Part shown: positions 11,618-23,702 of the stretch, one piece after another
Position numbering within the stretch: the stretch's first letter is position 1
How the letters are laid out: each line of letters begins with the position of its first letter
Source: Tethya wilhelma
Taxonomy: Eukaryota; Porifera; Demospongiae; Tethyida; Tethyidae
Length of the DNA: 64,000 nt
Direction: 5' to 3'
Assembly (NCBI GenBank): GCA_964030475.1
Contig: CAXIPT010000044.1
Span: 16,262 to 80,261 of the forward strand
Position numbers and translations under genes: made by a program
The notes under the pieces: model-generated
The model's database searches: none
The model's input: the letters and a program-made list of their open reading frames with translations, nothing else
What the model was told of the DNA's origin: nothing

Positions 11618-12225
11618 ACACATCTCAGTCATTTGGAGGCAAGAGCTGTATCATTGCCTTTCTATATGTTATGATAATCAAAGCCCTGATTCATCTCTTA
11701 AGAAGAGCAACCATAATAATTCCAGGAAACTCGCATTTAATTCCAAATAACGCATACTTTTGTGTGAGGACGGGTCGTCAATTCGAATTTTCTAGAAGCT
11801 AATGAATTATGCACAAGTGTAGAAATTAATGGTGGCCATATGGAGGAGGCGCTTTTTGCCTTGTATCTAGCTACTCAATGAGAGGCGCTATAAACCGATG
11901 GCAAAAGTAACTGACTCGGAAGAAACCAAGTTCGTTCATTCAAGAATCAGCTTCTAAAGGTGAATAGTCTCTGAGAAAAGTTGAGCCAAGATAGAAAAAG
12001 AAGATGGAGAAAATTGGAGGTCTGGCATGTTTGTGTTTGTTACTTTAGCGATGGTTTTGGGCCATGTTTTTGTGCTCATTAGAAAGAGAAAAAGCTAAAT
12101 AGTAGCTTAAGAAGCCGTTTAGTGCTAAGCGCTCAGTTTTTGCGGAGTTATTTGCGTGAATATTTGTATTGCGCTAATAGGCCATCTGTGCCATTTGTGT
12201 GTACCCAGTACTACCATACTGGGAA
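11618..12225 (-). repeat. Family A repeat with module i (carries the empty site)
   Basis: Uninterrupted module i then body, ending CTACCATACTGGGAAT. At 11661-11680 it preserves the pre-insertion sequence of the 1751-4995 transposon, with a single TGTTATGAT. Confidence 0.8.
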
Positions 12226-12665
12226 TAAACACTTCCGAGGGCTTCAGAACACTAAGAACCAAAGGCATGGTCACTAACTGTCTTAGAAAATTTATTACTT
12301 CCTTAGTGACAGGCTGTTGCTCCATAGTAACGTGACATCAATCTGGATTCATTTTGAAAAAATCAGTGAGCATGTACAGTATAATGAGAAAAAAACGGTT
12401 ACATGAAGTACATGAACTTCATGCAGGTATTCATTGAATAGTGTATGTATACTATGAATTTGAGGTATAATTTTGAAGAACTTCATGGAAGTGTTGAGAC
12501 TGTTTCTTTAGTATTTATTATTGGCTAATAAGTTGTAACAATGTCGTGGTTTTGATATAGGGAGTAATTTGTGAACCTTATGAGGTTCACGAATTTCTGT
12601 TCTTCATTCTTAATCACGTAATCAACATATTGCACTGTCCAGTTGCTGAAGACATTTTCAAAGCC
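12226..12665. other. No recognised feature
   Basis: AT-rich. No coding exon or terminal repeat is seen. Confidence 0.4.
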
Positions 12666-14087
12666 TTAAGGTTAATTACGGGATACAGTTTGTTCATGAA
12701 TATTCATATATATTTTTTTGTCTTTTATTTTTTTCATCTATGCATGTGATGCGCAAGCCATTGGCAGCCAGCACACTGTATAACTACTATACAAAGCGAA
12801 AACAAACTTGGTTCTAATGATGCATGTACAAAATACAATGGTAACAAAATTGGTGTGTTCTGGGAAAAATTTTTGTCGGCAAATCATGCACGCAATAAGG
12901 CTCTGAACTGAGCTCTGTGGGCTTTTAACGATAGGTAAGTACCTTGAAGGGGGCGACACGAAGAGAAAATAACATTGAAACTTGAAACAGAAGATTTCTG
13001 AAAGAGTCTTAGTTGACTGGAGCTTCATTTAGACGATATGGACGCTCAAGACTGAGCGCTAACTAGAAAACTGTTCAAAATTTCTCTTGTCTCGCCCTGC
13101 CCATACCTTCGAATAAATGGATAAGACAATCGGTTGAATAGGTCATGGGCGGCTCAGGCAAAAATTTACCGACAAAGTGCAATCATTGAGCTTGCAGAAT
13201 TTGACCACAAAGTGCAGCCGCCCACGCAATCAGCATTTTGCGCGGGGTATTCATAGAGCTTTGCTAACCAGCTGCATGGGAGATGGGAAACAAGAATAAC
13301 AAGACAAACAAGAAGAATAGTAGCCATAGGCATGTCTATGTGAAGAAAAGGCCATTGCAACCTACAAAGAATGTGACTAGGTAACAGGAGCACATGTACA
13401 CCACACACACAAGAAGACACATAATTTGAGCAGGGAAGACTTGAAGGGAGCAGGATTGTGAACTTGGACATACTTCAGCAGTACACTGAAAGGCTGACAC
13501 AACACTCTATTAACTGTGACCGATCGATTGTTTTGTGTGGTGAGAGCAGGGATGGTCTTGTGTCTGTCTTGACAGCTGAATGTAGCAATTGTGGAATTAG
13601 CTTTAATTTAGAAATGTCAAACAAAGTGAAAGGTCCTCGAGGGTATAATAGGTAAATAAAAGTAGAACTACAATAATAGGTTCATCAATGATCCTAGCAC
13701 CTACATTTGTATAGATAGGAGTGCGACCTTGCTGCAGTATGGGGACAACTGTGGTCGTGGCCACTCTCAGCTGGAGGAGCAAATGAGTGTTTTGGGAGTT
13801 CCAACAATGACCAAAGCAAGTTTCATTTCAACAGAGAGGAGTATTGGAGAGGCATGGAAGCAAAGCTTGCTAGAATCGATGGCTGAAGCCGGGAGGGAAG
13901 AGAAGAGAATTGCAGAGGAAAAAGGAAACTCTCACCAAGGCAATCCTGCAATCATGGTCATTGTCGATGGTGGATGGAGCAAACATTCTCACAAACACTC
14001 ATATAATGCTAACTCGGGAGTTGGTGTTATTATTGGGAAAGAAACAAGAAAGCTCCTCTACATTGGCGTGAGAAACAAGTATTGCCA
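12666..14087 (+). mobile_element. Left half of a Mutator-like/YqaJ transposon
   Basis: Begins with TTAA followed by GGTTAATTACGGGATACAG, a form of the terminus GGTTACGGGATACAG of the fuller copy at 43.6-47.3 kb, and stays collinear with it up to 14087. There homology stops in the middle of the transposase. The right half of an element lies just downstream in the opposite orientation (14181-15645). Confidence 0.75.
13458..14087 (+). pseudogene. Mutator-like transposase, N-terminal part
   Basis: Two exons: about 13458-13652, ending at a GTAAAT donor, and 13715-14087 after a TTTGTATAG acceptor. Exon 1 has paired Cys (CSNCG), possibly a small zinc-binding unit. Exon 2 matches the copy at 44661 nearly codon for codon, including the VIVDGGW motif that I take as the first catalytic Asp region. 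The Trp codon at the start of exon 2 is TAG here (TGG in the other copy), so the gene is dead even before the break at 14087. The family call (Mutator-like transposase domain) is from memory of the GGW...IGDGD...ECANH pattern. Confidence 0.7.
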
Positions 14088-14469
14088 ATCCAATGTAATG
14101 TAGTTATTTAAAGTTTGCATATTTTCCCCTTAAATAGAAATCCATGCCTTAACTCACTTGAGCATTTCAACTTTCACGTTACAGGATACTGTTTGCTCAT
14201 GAATATGCTAATATGTAGAGGCATGTACAATCTGATTAGTTGTTTACTATTTACATGCGCAATAAGGCTTCGTGGTCTTGTACTCTACATGGAACACATA
14301 AGCTATTTTCTTGCAAGGATCCCCAGTCCAGTTTCCAGTCAAACTTTGTACAAGGAGCTGGACCTCAAAATATAGACTAAGAGAACTCAGGTGATGATCA
14401 AGGTGAGTACTGGATTATAGATAATTATAACTGGCTACTCTGAATGTAGTACAACATTATGTGACAGAG

Positions 14470-15645
14470 CCACAGACTGTCAGTGAATGAAAGTGCATGC
14501 TGTGATTATGAAGTGGGTTCCCTGATACCTCCGTATCGAAATCGAGGGCAGGCAATAAAGCACTAAAGTAGAACTTCCTCAGTTTTGAGAGTTGTAGCCC
14601 CCACCATTTTGCGTCTCTGTGTATACGATCAATGTGAATGTCTTTGTTTGTTCTAACTACAAAGTCACACCACTGCGTGTTTGTGCAGTACAGTTGACAT
14701 TGGACTTGATAGTAGTAGTCGTGTCTTTGGTTTAGTCTTACATTGTTCATCTTTTTATCGATCCGCAGACAAAAGTTCAAGCTATTAAAAGCTTCTCTCG
14801 TTTCTTTGTCTCACAGAGAGAGGATTCTTGATCTCTACTAGGCCTCGGGGATGGGATGCATCACTAACAACACCATCTGGAGTTCCTGCCAACCAGTTGT
14901 TGTGTTCTGATATGAACAAACCACATTTCTTAACTGTCAAATCAGGATGACAATTGTTGGTAAGTGACGTATTGTTGTATTGTTCGATCTTCCATTTCTG
15001 AGCCATAATGTGTGGCCTCATTCCCTTTAAATGTGCTGTACAATAGATCTTTTACTTTATTGCATCTCTTTGTTGTTTTCTTCATCTTTGCTATTCTGCC
15101 AGCCCTTGATGCGGTAATTCTCTTTCTTCTTTCACGCTTCCACTCATCATTTTCAGCTTGTGCTCTTGTTTGCTCTTCAATTTTTTGTGCTGCTTCTTGA
15201 CTGACTGCCACTTTCGTTTGGTAAAAACTAGCTTTTAACTCTTTAAGTTTCTCCGGAGAAATGTCATCTGAAACTTGATCAGGCGTAACTCCTTCGTCAT
15301 GCCTACTATAAGCTTTGCCAGCTGCACGTCATCAACTGTTTCCTCCCATATTTTCTCTTGTGCAATAACAATATCTGTATATAATATACACACACATGCA
15401 TGTTACACACACACACACACACACATCACTGAATCTGAACCAACCTTCAATAGTACTTTCCAAAGTGCTGTCTGTTGGGGATGAAAGTGAAGAGGATGTT
15501 GTTTCTGATGAAGAGGATGCTGTTTCTGATGAAGAGGATATTTCTTCAGGTTGGCTTGAAAGCGAGGTTTCGAGCTTGTCTTTTGCTGCCTTACAGAAAT
15601 CGGGACTACATACATTGCTCATGAAAGCCAAAGCAATGCTGGGGC
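14470..15645 (-). pseudogene. YqaJ-type nuclease region with transposase C-terminal linker
   Basis: Read on the minus strand: the end of the transposase (SPDFCKAAKD), a Ser/Glu-rich linker of repeated SSSSET units, an intron holding an AC microsatellite and ending TATACAG, then a YqaJ/lambda-exonuclease-like domain. Visible nuclease motifs are RRKRITASRAG, YGSEMED, LAGTPDGVV (the Asp) and GLVEIKNP (the E-x-K signature). Several frameshifts interrupt it. The fold assignment rests on the G-x-x-D...E-I-K pattern of PD-(D/E)XK nucleases. Confidence 0.7.
15402..15425. repeat. (AC)n microsatellite in a transposon intron
   Basis: AC dinucleotide run. The fuller copy has a GT run at the equivalent place (45560-45584), so the repeat belongs to the intron of this gene. 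Confidence 0.9.
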
Positions 15646-16593
15646 ACATTCTGCAGAATCCTTCTATGGGCTGCATGTAATAGTCTTTTTACTGTGTCAA
15701 GTCCTTCATTTCGCCCACAGGAAGAATTCTTTACACACTTTTAACAGCCATTCCACTTGTTTTCTTTCTTTTTATGATTCGGCCATTTTAATGTTTTTTA
15801 TTCTTGTTAGCTCTCATTTTTTCATAATTCTAATCAGTGAGTTTGTGCCGTGTGTATCACTGAGTGTGTGTGTCTGACTGAATGTGTGACGTTTAATACA
15901 TGTCCTGCTAGCTAACTGAATTTGCAGTACCTGTCATCACTGCAGGTGGAGCAGTGGCATCACAAAACTTTGTTGCCTTCAGTGCTAAGTTGGTTATTCA
16001 ATAGTAGCAAGATAGTTATTGAAGAAAGGTAGACAATGTAGAGTTCAGCACTGGTCAGGTAAGCTGTGAATTCCAAATAACGCACACTTGCCTATGTGGA
16101 AAGGGTCGTCAACTTGAATTCCCAAGTATTCATGAATAATGCATGAGTTTAGAAAATAATGGCGGCCATACGGAGAAGGCGCTTTCTGTCTTGTATCTAG
16201 TGACTGGACGAGAGACATGAAAAACCGATGCCAAAAGCGACTTAAGACAAAGATAACAAGTTTATTCGTTCAAGAATCAGCTTCTGAAAGTGAGCAGTTT
16301 CTGAGAAAAGCCTTGCCAACATAGAAGAATAAGAAGAAGAAGAAGATGGAGAAAATTGGAGGTTTGGCATAGTTTAGTTTAGTACTTTAACGATGGCTTT
16401 AGGCTATGTTTTTAGGCTTGTTAGAAAGAGAATGAGCTAAATAACAGCTTGAGAAGCCTTTTAGTGCCAAGCGCTCATTTTTTGCTCATTCATATTTTCA
16501 TTCATTATTTGAGTTATTCGCGTGAATATTTGTATTGCGCTAATTGGGCATCCGTGCCATTCCTGTGTACCCAGTACTACCGTACTGGGAATA
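15646..16593 (-). repeat. Half foldback + novel module + family A body
   Basis: Begins inside the hairpin loop (TCTATGGGCTGCATG), continues through one hairpin arm, then about 280 bp of a further variable module, then the family A body from about 16070 to the terminal palindrome ending at 16593. Confidence 0.7.
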
Positions 16594-16792
16594 TGCGTGG
16601 AATACGCGTGGGATCCAGGAATACGCGTGTGGAAAATAATACGTCATATAATACATAATTCAATGCCACGTGTAAAACACGAGTGTGTTCATACATATTT
16701 AATGCCACGTGTAAAATACGAGTAGTGTGTACGTGACTTGTTTGTAGCATAGACGGTAAACAATTAGCTAAGAACCGCCTCCATGTCTGCAT

Positions 16793-17050
16793 TAGCAGCT
16801 AAACATAAGTAGGTATACCTCCTTTTTGATCGTTCTAGTTTGTGTTGAAATAAATGCGATAGGCAGAAAACTGGAAGTCGGTGAAAAAGCTGCTATTCAG
16901 GAAATTTTTTTATAGTGTGCTCAGTATAGCTAGATATCAGCGCTACCTGTTTGTGTAAAAATCTGGACAGAAAAGTTGATATTTTGTGTCTTTTGCAAGT
17001 TGGAAATTTCCCTAGCAACGCTGTGCGTGAGCATGACCGACCACCCTTAA
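16793..17050 (+). repeat. Dispersed repeat ending in ...GACCACCC/TTAA
   Basis: Over 250 bp nearly identical to 22063-22331. The right end is GCATGACCGACCACCC followed by TTAA, resembling the TTAA-flanked MITE termini here, so this is probably a 5'-truncated element of that type. Confidence 0.65.
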
Positions 17051-17142
17051 GTTCGGACTTTTATGAACCTGTCGACAAAATTTGGTTGCCATAGCAATGT
17101 ATTTTACATACCGGTAAATTAATCATTCATGAGCTATTAAAT

Positions 17143-17281
17143 ATTATAAATTATTCACCAATTAAAGGTCACATGACCCAAACGAAGGTGTCTCCATGGA
17201 AATTAAATTGAAATGAAATTAAATCATATAAATTATTCACCGATTAAAGGTCACATGACCCGAACGAAGGTGTCTCCATGG
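17143..17281. repeat. Two-copy tandem repeat, about 80-bp period
   Basis: The block AAATTATTCACCRATTAAAG followed by GTCACATGACC and GGTGTCTCCATGG occurs twice (17143-17200 and 17223-17281) with two or three differences. Confidence 0.8.
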
Positions 17282-18949
17282 TGACTGACTAGTGTAATGC
17301 AAATCTGTTTCCGTGGTGATATAAGTGTGTTATTTAAAGTTAGCAAAATTTTCCCCTTAAATAGAAATCCATACCTTAACTCACCTGAGTGGTGCTAAGT
17401 GAATACACCAAGTCAGAATTCTGAAGTTGGATTGTGAACATACTGAAATTACCAAACCATAGAATTGTGACCACACGAAAAACAGTAACATCTTTTGTCA
17501 TCAGGTAGAGACCCTGCATGCATGCATGTTGCATACATGTGTGTGCGCATGTGCGGACCAGAATTTTTTTTAAAAATTGTTATGCAGATACAAGAAGCTT
17601 TCCTTTCTTTATTTCTCAGTCTCTGCCTATATATAACCGATTACCCGTGAAGTACGCACTTGTGTGTACTAAAAAATTCCATTTTTAAACACGAAGTACG
17701 CACTTTTGCGTACTTACCCGTATTGTTTAGACAAAGCGTCTAAGTACTGAACTCTGAACTTCCCTCACAAATACCTCTCTACTAAAATACAAAGTTTGAG
17801 TTGTAACTCTTGAAAGGGTGTGGCTGTAGCTACAGCTAAACGACAACAGGTCACGATCGACACGATCACAATAGTGATCTTTTGAGCAGGCATTTTCTCT
17901 ACAGCCTTTCAAAGAACAACAAGCCTCAAAGTTGCTACGTAGTTGCAAGAATAGTTAAGCTATATAGCGATAGCATCGCTTTTGTGAGCGTTGCTGCCTA
18001 CCTACAAAAAAGACTAAGATGGTAAATTTTTTTTAGAATATTGAACAATTTAGACCCTCCCGTACTTTGGCTCTTTTTTTGAAGCTAATAGCTACACTAG
18101 AGCACTGAGGCTTGCATCATACTTAGCACAAAAGTTGCTTAGCTGTATCATAAAAGAAAGAGTCCATGTAAAAAAATATAAAAATAATGCGTATCCACTT
18201 AAAATTTAATCTTCGCGGTATGACGTAATTAATTTCAAATTTAAACGTGTAATCAGATAAACAACATACCGTATAGCGGGTAAATTTGGCGAATTCCCAT
18301 TTTGGATTTATTGGCGATTTTTAATTTGGCGATTCAATTCTGTACGCTGCATAGTTTATATGTGAGGCTCCAAGGGAAAACCGGACGTTTGGGAAATTAT
18401 TGTTTTTAGAGTAAAATGCGGTTTTAGTTTATTTCGCGTTTTTGCGCGAAATTTTTTTTACTGCACGGGTGCATTGCGCTACATCTCAGCATGCTCCACG
18501 CAAAATTTGAGGGGTGGAGCTGCTTCTGTTGCAGAGATATAGACCGTATTGTTCGCCCTGTTTATTTTTATTTAGTTGCTAACACGGAGAACTGTTGCTA
18601 TGCTGTGCAACAGACCGTAGTGAATATTAATGAGCTAGGCAGCTGCCACAAAAATGAATTGTTTATTCGATGTTCTCAGTGCTCTATAAGCTGACTAATC
18701 TCAGAATTTTGCTACAGCACATGGGCAGAAAGGTAAGCTAAAGCTTTATACGTGCTTGTCTAATCCAAGCGCTTACATACAGTAAGAGGAGCCCGCTCCT
18801 CATGTGGCCATGCAGCCAAGTCACCACCACCAGTTGACCTGGCCGTTTCCGAGCTTCACTACATCCACTAAACTATGACTTTTTCTACATGAACATATCA
18901 CCAATTTTTCATATCATCTTTTTCTTTTTATCACGGTTGTCATTATTTT
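17282..18949. other. Mostly unassigned sequence
   Basis: 17335-17400 repeats 14101-14160 (CCCCTTAAATAGAAATCCAT). Around 17655-17715 the palindrome AAGTACGCACTT occurs twice. TACCGTATAGCGGG at 18267 is a single terminus like the MITE at 23327. No gene is recognised. Confidence 0.4.
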
Positions 18950-19012
18950 ACGGAACGGACCGGAACGGAACGGAACACGGAACGGAATTCTTATTATTTT
19001 ACGGAACGGAAC
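18950..19012 (+). repeat. (GGAAC)n short tandem repeat upstream of the MULE gene
   Basis: Imperfect CGGAA/GGAAC pentamers in two blocks, ending about 110 bp before the start codon of the next gene. Confidence 0.8.
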
Positions 19013-19123
19013 CAGTCAAACTACACATGCGCATTTACTATATGCCAGCTGTACCAGTTGTAATTTTGGGCTCAGCTCACCGATCGGAAGGATTGAGTTG
19101 TTACTCCGGCAGCAACTTACTGT

Positions 19124-20570
19124 ATGACAGTGGCTGAAATGGCCTCGATAAACCTTGTTGAAGTGTTTAGGACGTCTACTTCACCCCTGGCTATATCTGA
19201 GATAGGCGATATTCTCCGTGACCCCCAGACTGAGAAGTTATCAAATTTGCCACCTTGTAAACCAAGAGCTGGAGAGATTTACCTTTACAAAGCTGCTAAT
19301 GTCACTAAGAATGGTCAGTGTAGTCTGTGTGTGTGTGATGATAGCTATGATTAGATAATTATGCTAGTTAGCTATAAATGATAATTTGTGTTAATAAGTT
19401 GAAATTTTAATTTAATAATAAACCACAGATGACTGGCGCTGTGATCAATACAGGTGGGTAAATAATGGGGTGAGAAAGTTGCCAAAGAAGGAACCAATGG
19501 TGAAGAAGACATATTTTCTGGCAGATACGCCAAGTGGTCCATCTAAGGAGTTCGTAAAGCATGCCTACGAACTAGTCCCTTCCAATGGCTGTGTACTCAT
19601 TCATTACCTTGGAGATGAAAGTGCAGCATGTGACTTTGCCCATGGAAACAACAAGCACCACTCTGATCGCAAGTACACTCGCACCTGTCCTTCCGTCATG
19701 CGTGACATTGAGAATGAATGTGCCACATCATCTACAGCTAAAGTGTACCGTAAAAGTATAACGAGTAAGATTCCCATCTCTCACATTTCTGTTTTGCAGC
19801 CTCGAAATTCTCAACAAGTTGAAAACATTAGAAACAAGAAATTACGTGACCAAAGAATATCACATGATTCCCTTTACAACCTTCATGAGATTGCTCTAGA
19901 CATGCCAGATTTTGTCCACAAGATTGAGACTCATCCAGATATTCTGTGTATCTGTGGACTTCTCTCTGAACTTGAGAAAGTCCTCCTTCTGCAATCTCCT
20001 TCACCACAGTTAATGGGATATGACACAACGTTTCAACTTGGAGATTTTTATGTCTCTGTGCTCACTTTCCGTCACACACTCTTCAATGAATCTCCCATTA
20101 TTCCAGCAGCATTCCTGATACACGAGCAGAAATTCCAACAATGCCATGAACAACTGTTTCGTGAAGTTCTTAAGCGTGTTCCAGCATTGAACCAGACCAA
20201 GCATCCTCTTGTCACTGATGAAGAGAAGGGAATTGTAAATGCTGTCAATGAAATTCTACAAAGTGTGCTACGACTTCGATGTTGGAACCACCTAATTCGT
20301 GATGCAACCAGATGGCTTCGAGCTCATGGTGCACCATCTCAAGATGTGACTGAGTATGTGAGTGATTTACGTAATCTCTTCCATCAACATTCGTTTGAAG
20401 AATATGAGCAATTACTTAGTGAGATGAGTCGAAAGTGGAGTGCACCGTTCCATGAGTATTACCTCAACCATGTGCATCCAGACATTTCATCAATTGGGAG
20501 ATGGGTGCTACAGGAATATTCCCAGGACGGTAGTACTGGGTACACAGGAATGGCACGGATGGCCCATTAG
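19124..20570 (+). pseudogene. MULE-type transposase, C-terminally truncated by a repeat
   Basis: Exon 1 19124-19313 (donor G/GTCAGT) joins exon 2 19429-20570 (acceptor CCACAG) in frame, giving 443 codons. After an N-terminal segment with W-R-C and K-K-T-Y-F motifs, residues about 240-345 look like a MULE transposase core: MGYDTTFQLGDF (first Asp), LVTDEEKG (second Asp), RCWNHLIRD (the Cys...His insertion typical of MULEs). The frame then enters a family A repeat at 20518, whose sequence supplies the last 17 codons and the stop, so the final catalytic Glu region is lost. Ser/Lys-rich N-terminus; presumably nuclear. An alternative is a domesticated MULE-like gene. Confidence 0.7.
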
Positions 20571-20694
20571 CGCAATACAAATATTCACGCGAATAACTCT
20601 GCAAAAACACCGCGCTTAGCACTAAAAGGCTTCTTAAGCTACTATTTAGCTCTTTCTCTTTCTAATGAGCCCAAAAACATGGCCTAAAACCATC
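20518..20694 (+). repeat. Family A repeat, cut at a single N
   Basis: Starts ATTCCCAGGACGGTAGTACT inside the MULE reading frame and ends abruptly at the N at 20695, after which unrelated sequence begins. Confidence 0.8.
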
Positions 20695-20695
20695 N

Positions 20696-22062
20696 TATAT
20701 CAATGCCAGAAAATAAAGTGTCTATGAACTGGCTGGCTTTCAGGTGGACCATCAAGACGACTCCGATACAGCAACAGAGCCGGATGGTATAGTATATGAG
20801 CTGGTTTCCTAAGACAGAACAGATGGATGCTAAATCCAACTTGAAACTCAATGACGAGGAACTGCGCTGTTGAGAGACAAAGTATGGTCCAAAAGACTCC
20901 AAAAAAGGGTGAATTTCTGCCAATATAGATTGTGGTATAACAAGTACGATGTTGTCACTCCTACTGTTAAATCTGTAAAAAAAGAAAATAAAAAACAAAC
21001 AAAAAAAAGACTTGTGATCAACAAAAAAACCAACAATATATTATTTTGCTTACAAGATTGAGCGTATCTGTAGAATCTCTGCTCCATATGAAAAGTGCTC
21101 TGCTACTTTAAGGTGTACAGGTGCCATACTGAAAGAAGAAGAATAAGAAGTGAGACAGACATGCACAAGTCAAGAGTACGTACTATCCTAAACAGCTATA
21201 GCCTGGTAATTTTTGTCGTTTTTGTTGTACACAAGTGTATATACATGTACCTCTCCATACTGTTGTTTTCTAAAAAAAATCTCACTTCAAACATTCATAC
21301 TTAGCACACACACAGAGTAGATGCATGCAGAAGCACACTTCATGGTAATAGTAAAGACACATGGAGCTATAGACCATACACTACACTAGCAAATCAGTTC
21401 ACTCATCATGGTACATGATAATTTGCAGTACTATATTGGATTACCTTTCTTTCAGAACAGAACTTGAGCTAGTCCCAGAGTTTCACAGCAGTATGGAAGA
21501 ATCACCAGCATGACAGAAGCTAAGACAGAGGCTTGGATCTTGAGAAACCAACGACAAAGCAGTGTGGCTCACTTCATCTCGGTGCTCTTCAATTAGAGAG
21601 AAAATAGTCAGTCACTTTGAGGTGAAGTTAGCAGCTTTGAGTAGACCAGTCTGACCTCCAGTAATACCTCAACCCTTTCTCTGCTTGTCACCAACCATAT
21701 TTCACCTCAACTGGCCGTTCTGTAGCAGCTACCACGATCACAAAAGATTTCACTCTGATCTGCCACGTGTACAAATTATTATCTACTCGCGTTCAATACT
21801 AAATAAACCGCGTTGGCAGACAATCCACTTCAAAGGGGCAGCTTCTTTGATGTACCGCTTTTTCTAAAATCTCTCTTTGTGATCATTGCAAGAGTGCCAA
21901 ATTTAGAACACAAACTGCCTGACGTCAGCTCTTTAGAAGTACGCATTCTTTTTCCATTTATTCGTCCCTGGTTGGTTAGATCAGTGGGTGTGTCGAAAAA
22001 AATCGAACAAAGACAGTGGAAGCTGCCAAGAAATGGCGAAAAACGATACGTAGAAGTGTTTA
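20696..22062. other. No recognised feature
   Basis: Short open frames only, with lysine or phenylalanine runs typical of AT-rich non-coding DNA. The expected remainder of the MULE transposase is not here, which supports a misjoin at the N at 20695. Confidence 0.4.
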
Positions 22063-22331
22063 GCAGCTAAAAATAAGTAGGTATACCTCCTTTTTGGTTC
22101 TTCGATTGTTCTAGTTTGTGTTGAAATAGATGCGATAGGCAGAAAACTGGAAGTCGGTGAAAAAGCTGCTATTCAGAAAAGAAATTTTCTAGTGTGCTCA
22201 GTATAGCTAGATATCCATTAGCGCTACCTGTTTGTGTAAAAATCTGGACAGAAAAGTTGATATTTTGTGTCTTTTGCAAGTTGGAAATTTCCCTAGCAAC
22301 GCGGTGCGTGGGCATGACCGACCACCCTTAA
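22063..22331 (+). repeat. Second copy of the dispersed repeat ending .../TTAA
   Basis: Nearly identical to 16793-17050 (TAAGTAGGTATACCTCC through GACCGACCACCC), again followed by TTAA (22328-22331). Confidence 0.65.
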
Positions 22332-23326
22332 ACATCTGAAAGGCAGCACAAACAGCTACCTGACTTCTATCGTAATTTTGTGGATTTCCCAACTCACATA
22401 GCTAGGAAATGCAGCATACTGTGATACCTTCTATATTGAAGTCACTGATAGTACACAGCCCTCGGAGCACTGAACTAACATATATGTAACCAACATCATT
22501 TACGTGCAATTATTGGACAAGCCATTAATTGCAACTATTGTTAAAGACATGATACAAGCTAACAGGAATAAAAATCAAAATATTGTATGGATGCAGGATA
22601 CTAATACTGGGAATGATTACGGTAGTTGGAATTAACACATGTGATGGTTTTCAAGGTTGAAAAGATGTTAGATTACTTGCTAATGAAGCAAAATTTGCCC
22701 CATAACTGGGATCGAAACAAAATTTCGTCAAGGTTACTTTTTTTAAGCAAAGCAATCGGCTGTGAACGTATATGACTACTGTTAATATTAAATTCTTAAG
22801 TCAAGTTAAACTGTTGACAAGATGTGGCACTACTCATCACTACAGAAGGGATCGATTGCCACTGTAACTACTGGTACTCGCACACTGTAGATAGATCATG
22901 CAACACGAAAAATACTTGCAGGCTATTTAAAATGCGTGCGTATTTTGACAGTTTCCAAAATGCATAGTGCAATTTTCAAATTGCTTTAAAATATGTAAAA
23001 GATATATAGTGCTAGCTAGTTTGCAGCTGATATGGTTGCGGTGGTCTTCTGTGGGCACTGCATGAGTCCGCTGAGCTTGTTTGGGGCAGCTTTTGCCTTA
23101 ATTTGATAGCACGTCTCTTGAAAGTGGGCCACTTAATTTAATTGGGAAACTGTGTAGTACTGTGGATCTATAAAAATTGTAGCAACATCACAGAGCAAAA
23201 GTTTTCACTTGACAGAGGCAAGTTCAAAGTCAAAGAAAAAGGGCGTGGTATAGTGCATAGAGTATGTATATGCTTTTTTCGTTCAATAACTTTTGTACAT
23301 AGACTTCAAACCACAAAAACTGCAAA
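22332..23326. other. No recognised feature
   Basis: AT-rich single-copy-looking sequence. No terminal repeats or coding exon seen. Confidence 0.4.
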
Positions 23327-23520
23327 TACCGTATATGGCGGGAAATTTTCGTTGGTACAAAATTTCGTATAAACGTGTCAGAAAATATTTCGTAGTTTTA
23401 AATTTCGTATACGTGGCGCGCACCCGTATAAAGTAAATGTGGATTTTAAATTTTCGCAGTTTTAATTTTTGTACATTCGAACGGCATATGAAAAATACGA
23501 AAATTTCCTGCTACACGGTA
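23327..23520. mobile_element. Short MITE with TACCGTATA termini
   Basis: Left TACCGTATATGGCGGGAAAT and right ATTTCCTGCTACACGGTA are inverted copies about 18 bp long. The interior repeats AAATTTCGTA motifs. About 194 bp, no coding capacity. Confidence 0.75.
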
Positions 23521-23702
23521 TTAAGCACATTGAAAATTAAGCAGTATAAAGTTGTTGACCAGAATTAGTACTTAACTAATACATTTTGTGAAGTTTTTGG
23601 GTATAATTTTATTTGTGGGCCTGGAATTGTGCATTTGTTACCACTTGGGTAATCGTAACTACTGTACAGTAGAACCTCGATTATCTGAACACTTTGGGGC
23701 AC

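Larger units (their letters stand above)
14181..15645 (-). mobile_element. Right half of a Mutator-like/YqaJ transposon, inverted
   Basis: From a decayed terminus (GTTACAGGATACTGTTTGCTC) this is the reverse complement of the 3' part of the 43.6-47.3 kb element. With 12666-14087 it makes head and tail pieces of one family facing each other, and about 440 bp of central transposase is missing. Either an internal inversion or two truncated copies would explain it. Confidence 0.75.

Noticed and set aside
17640..17715. Paired AAGTACGCACTT palindromes as an operator or origin
   Set aside because: No associated gene or repeat of known function; probably the remains of a MITE.
18950..19012. GGAAC repeat as a satellite array
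   Set aside because: Too short (about 60 bp) and imperfect; a local tandem repeat only.
20684..21087. Hydrophobic minus-strand frames after the N at 20695
   Set aside because: Phe/Leu-rich composition is what AT-rich poly-A stretches give in reverse; no motif, start context or homologue recognised.
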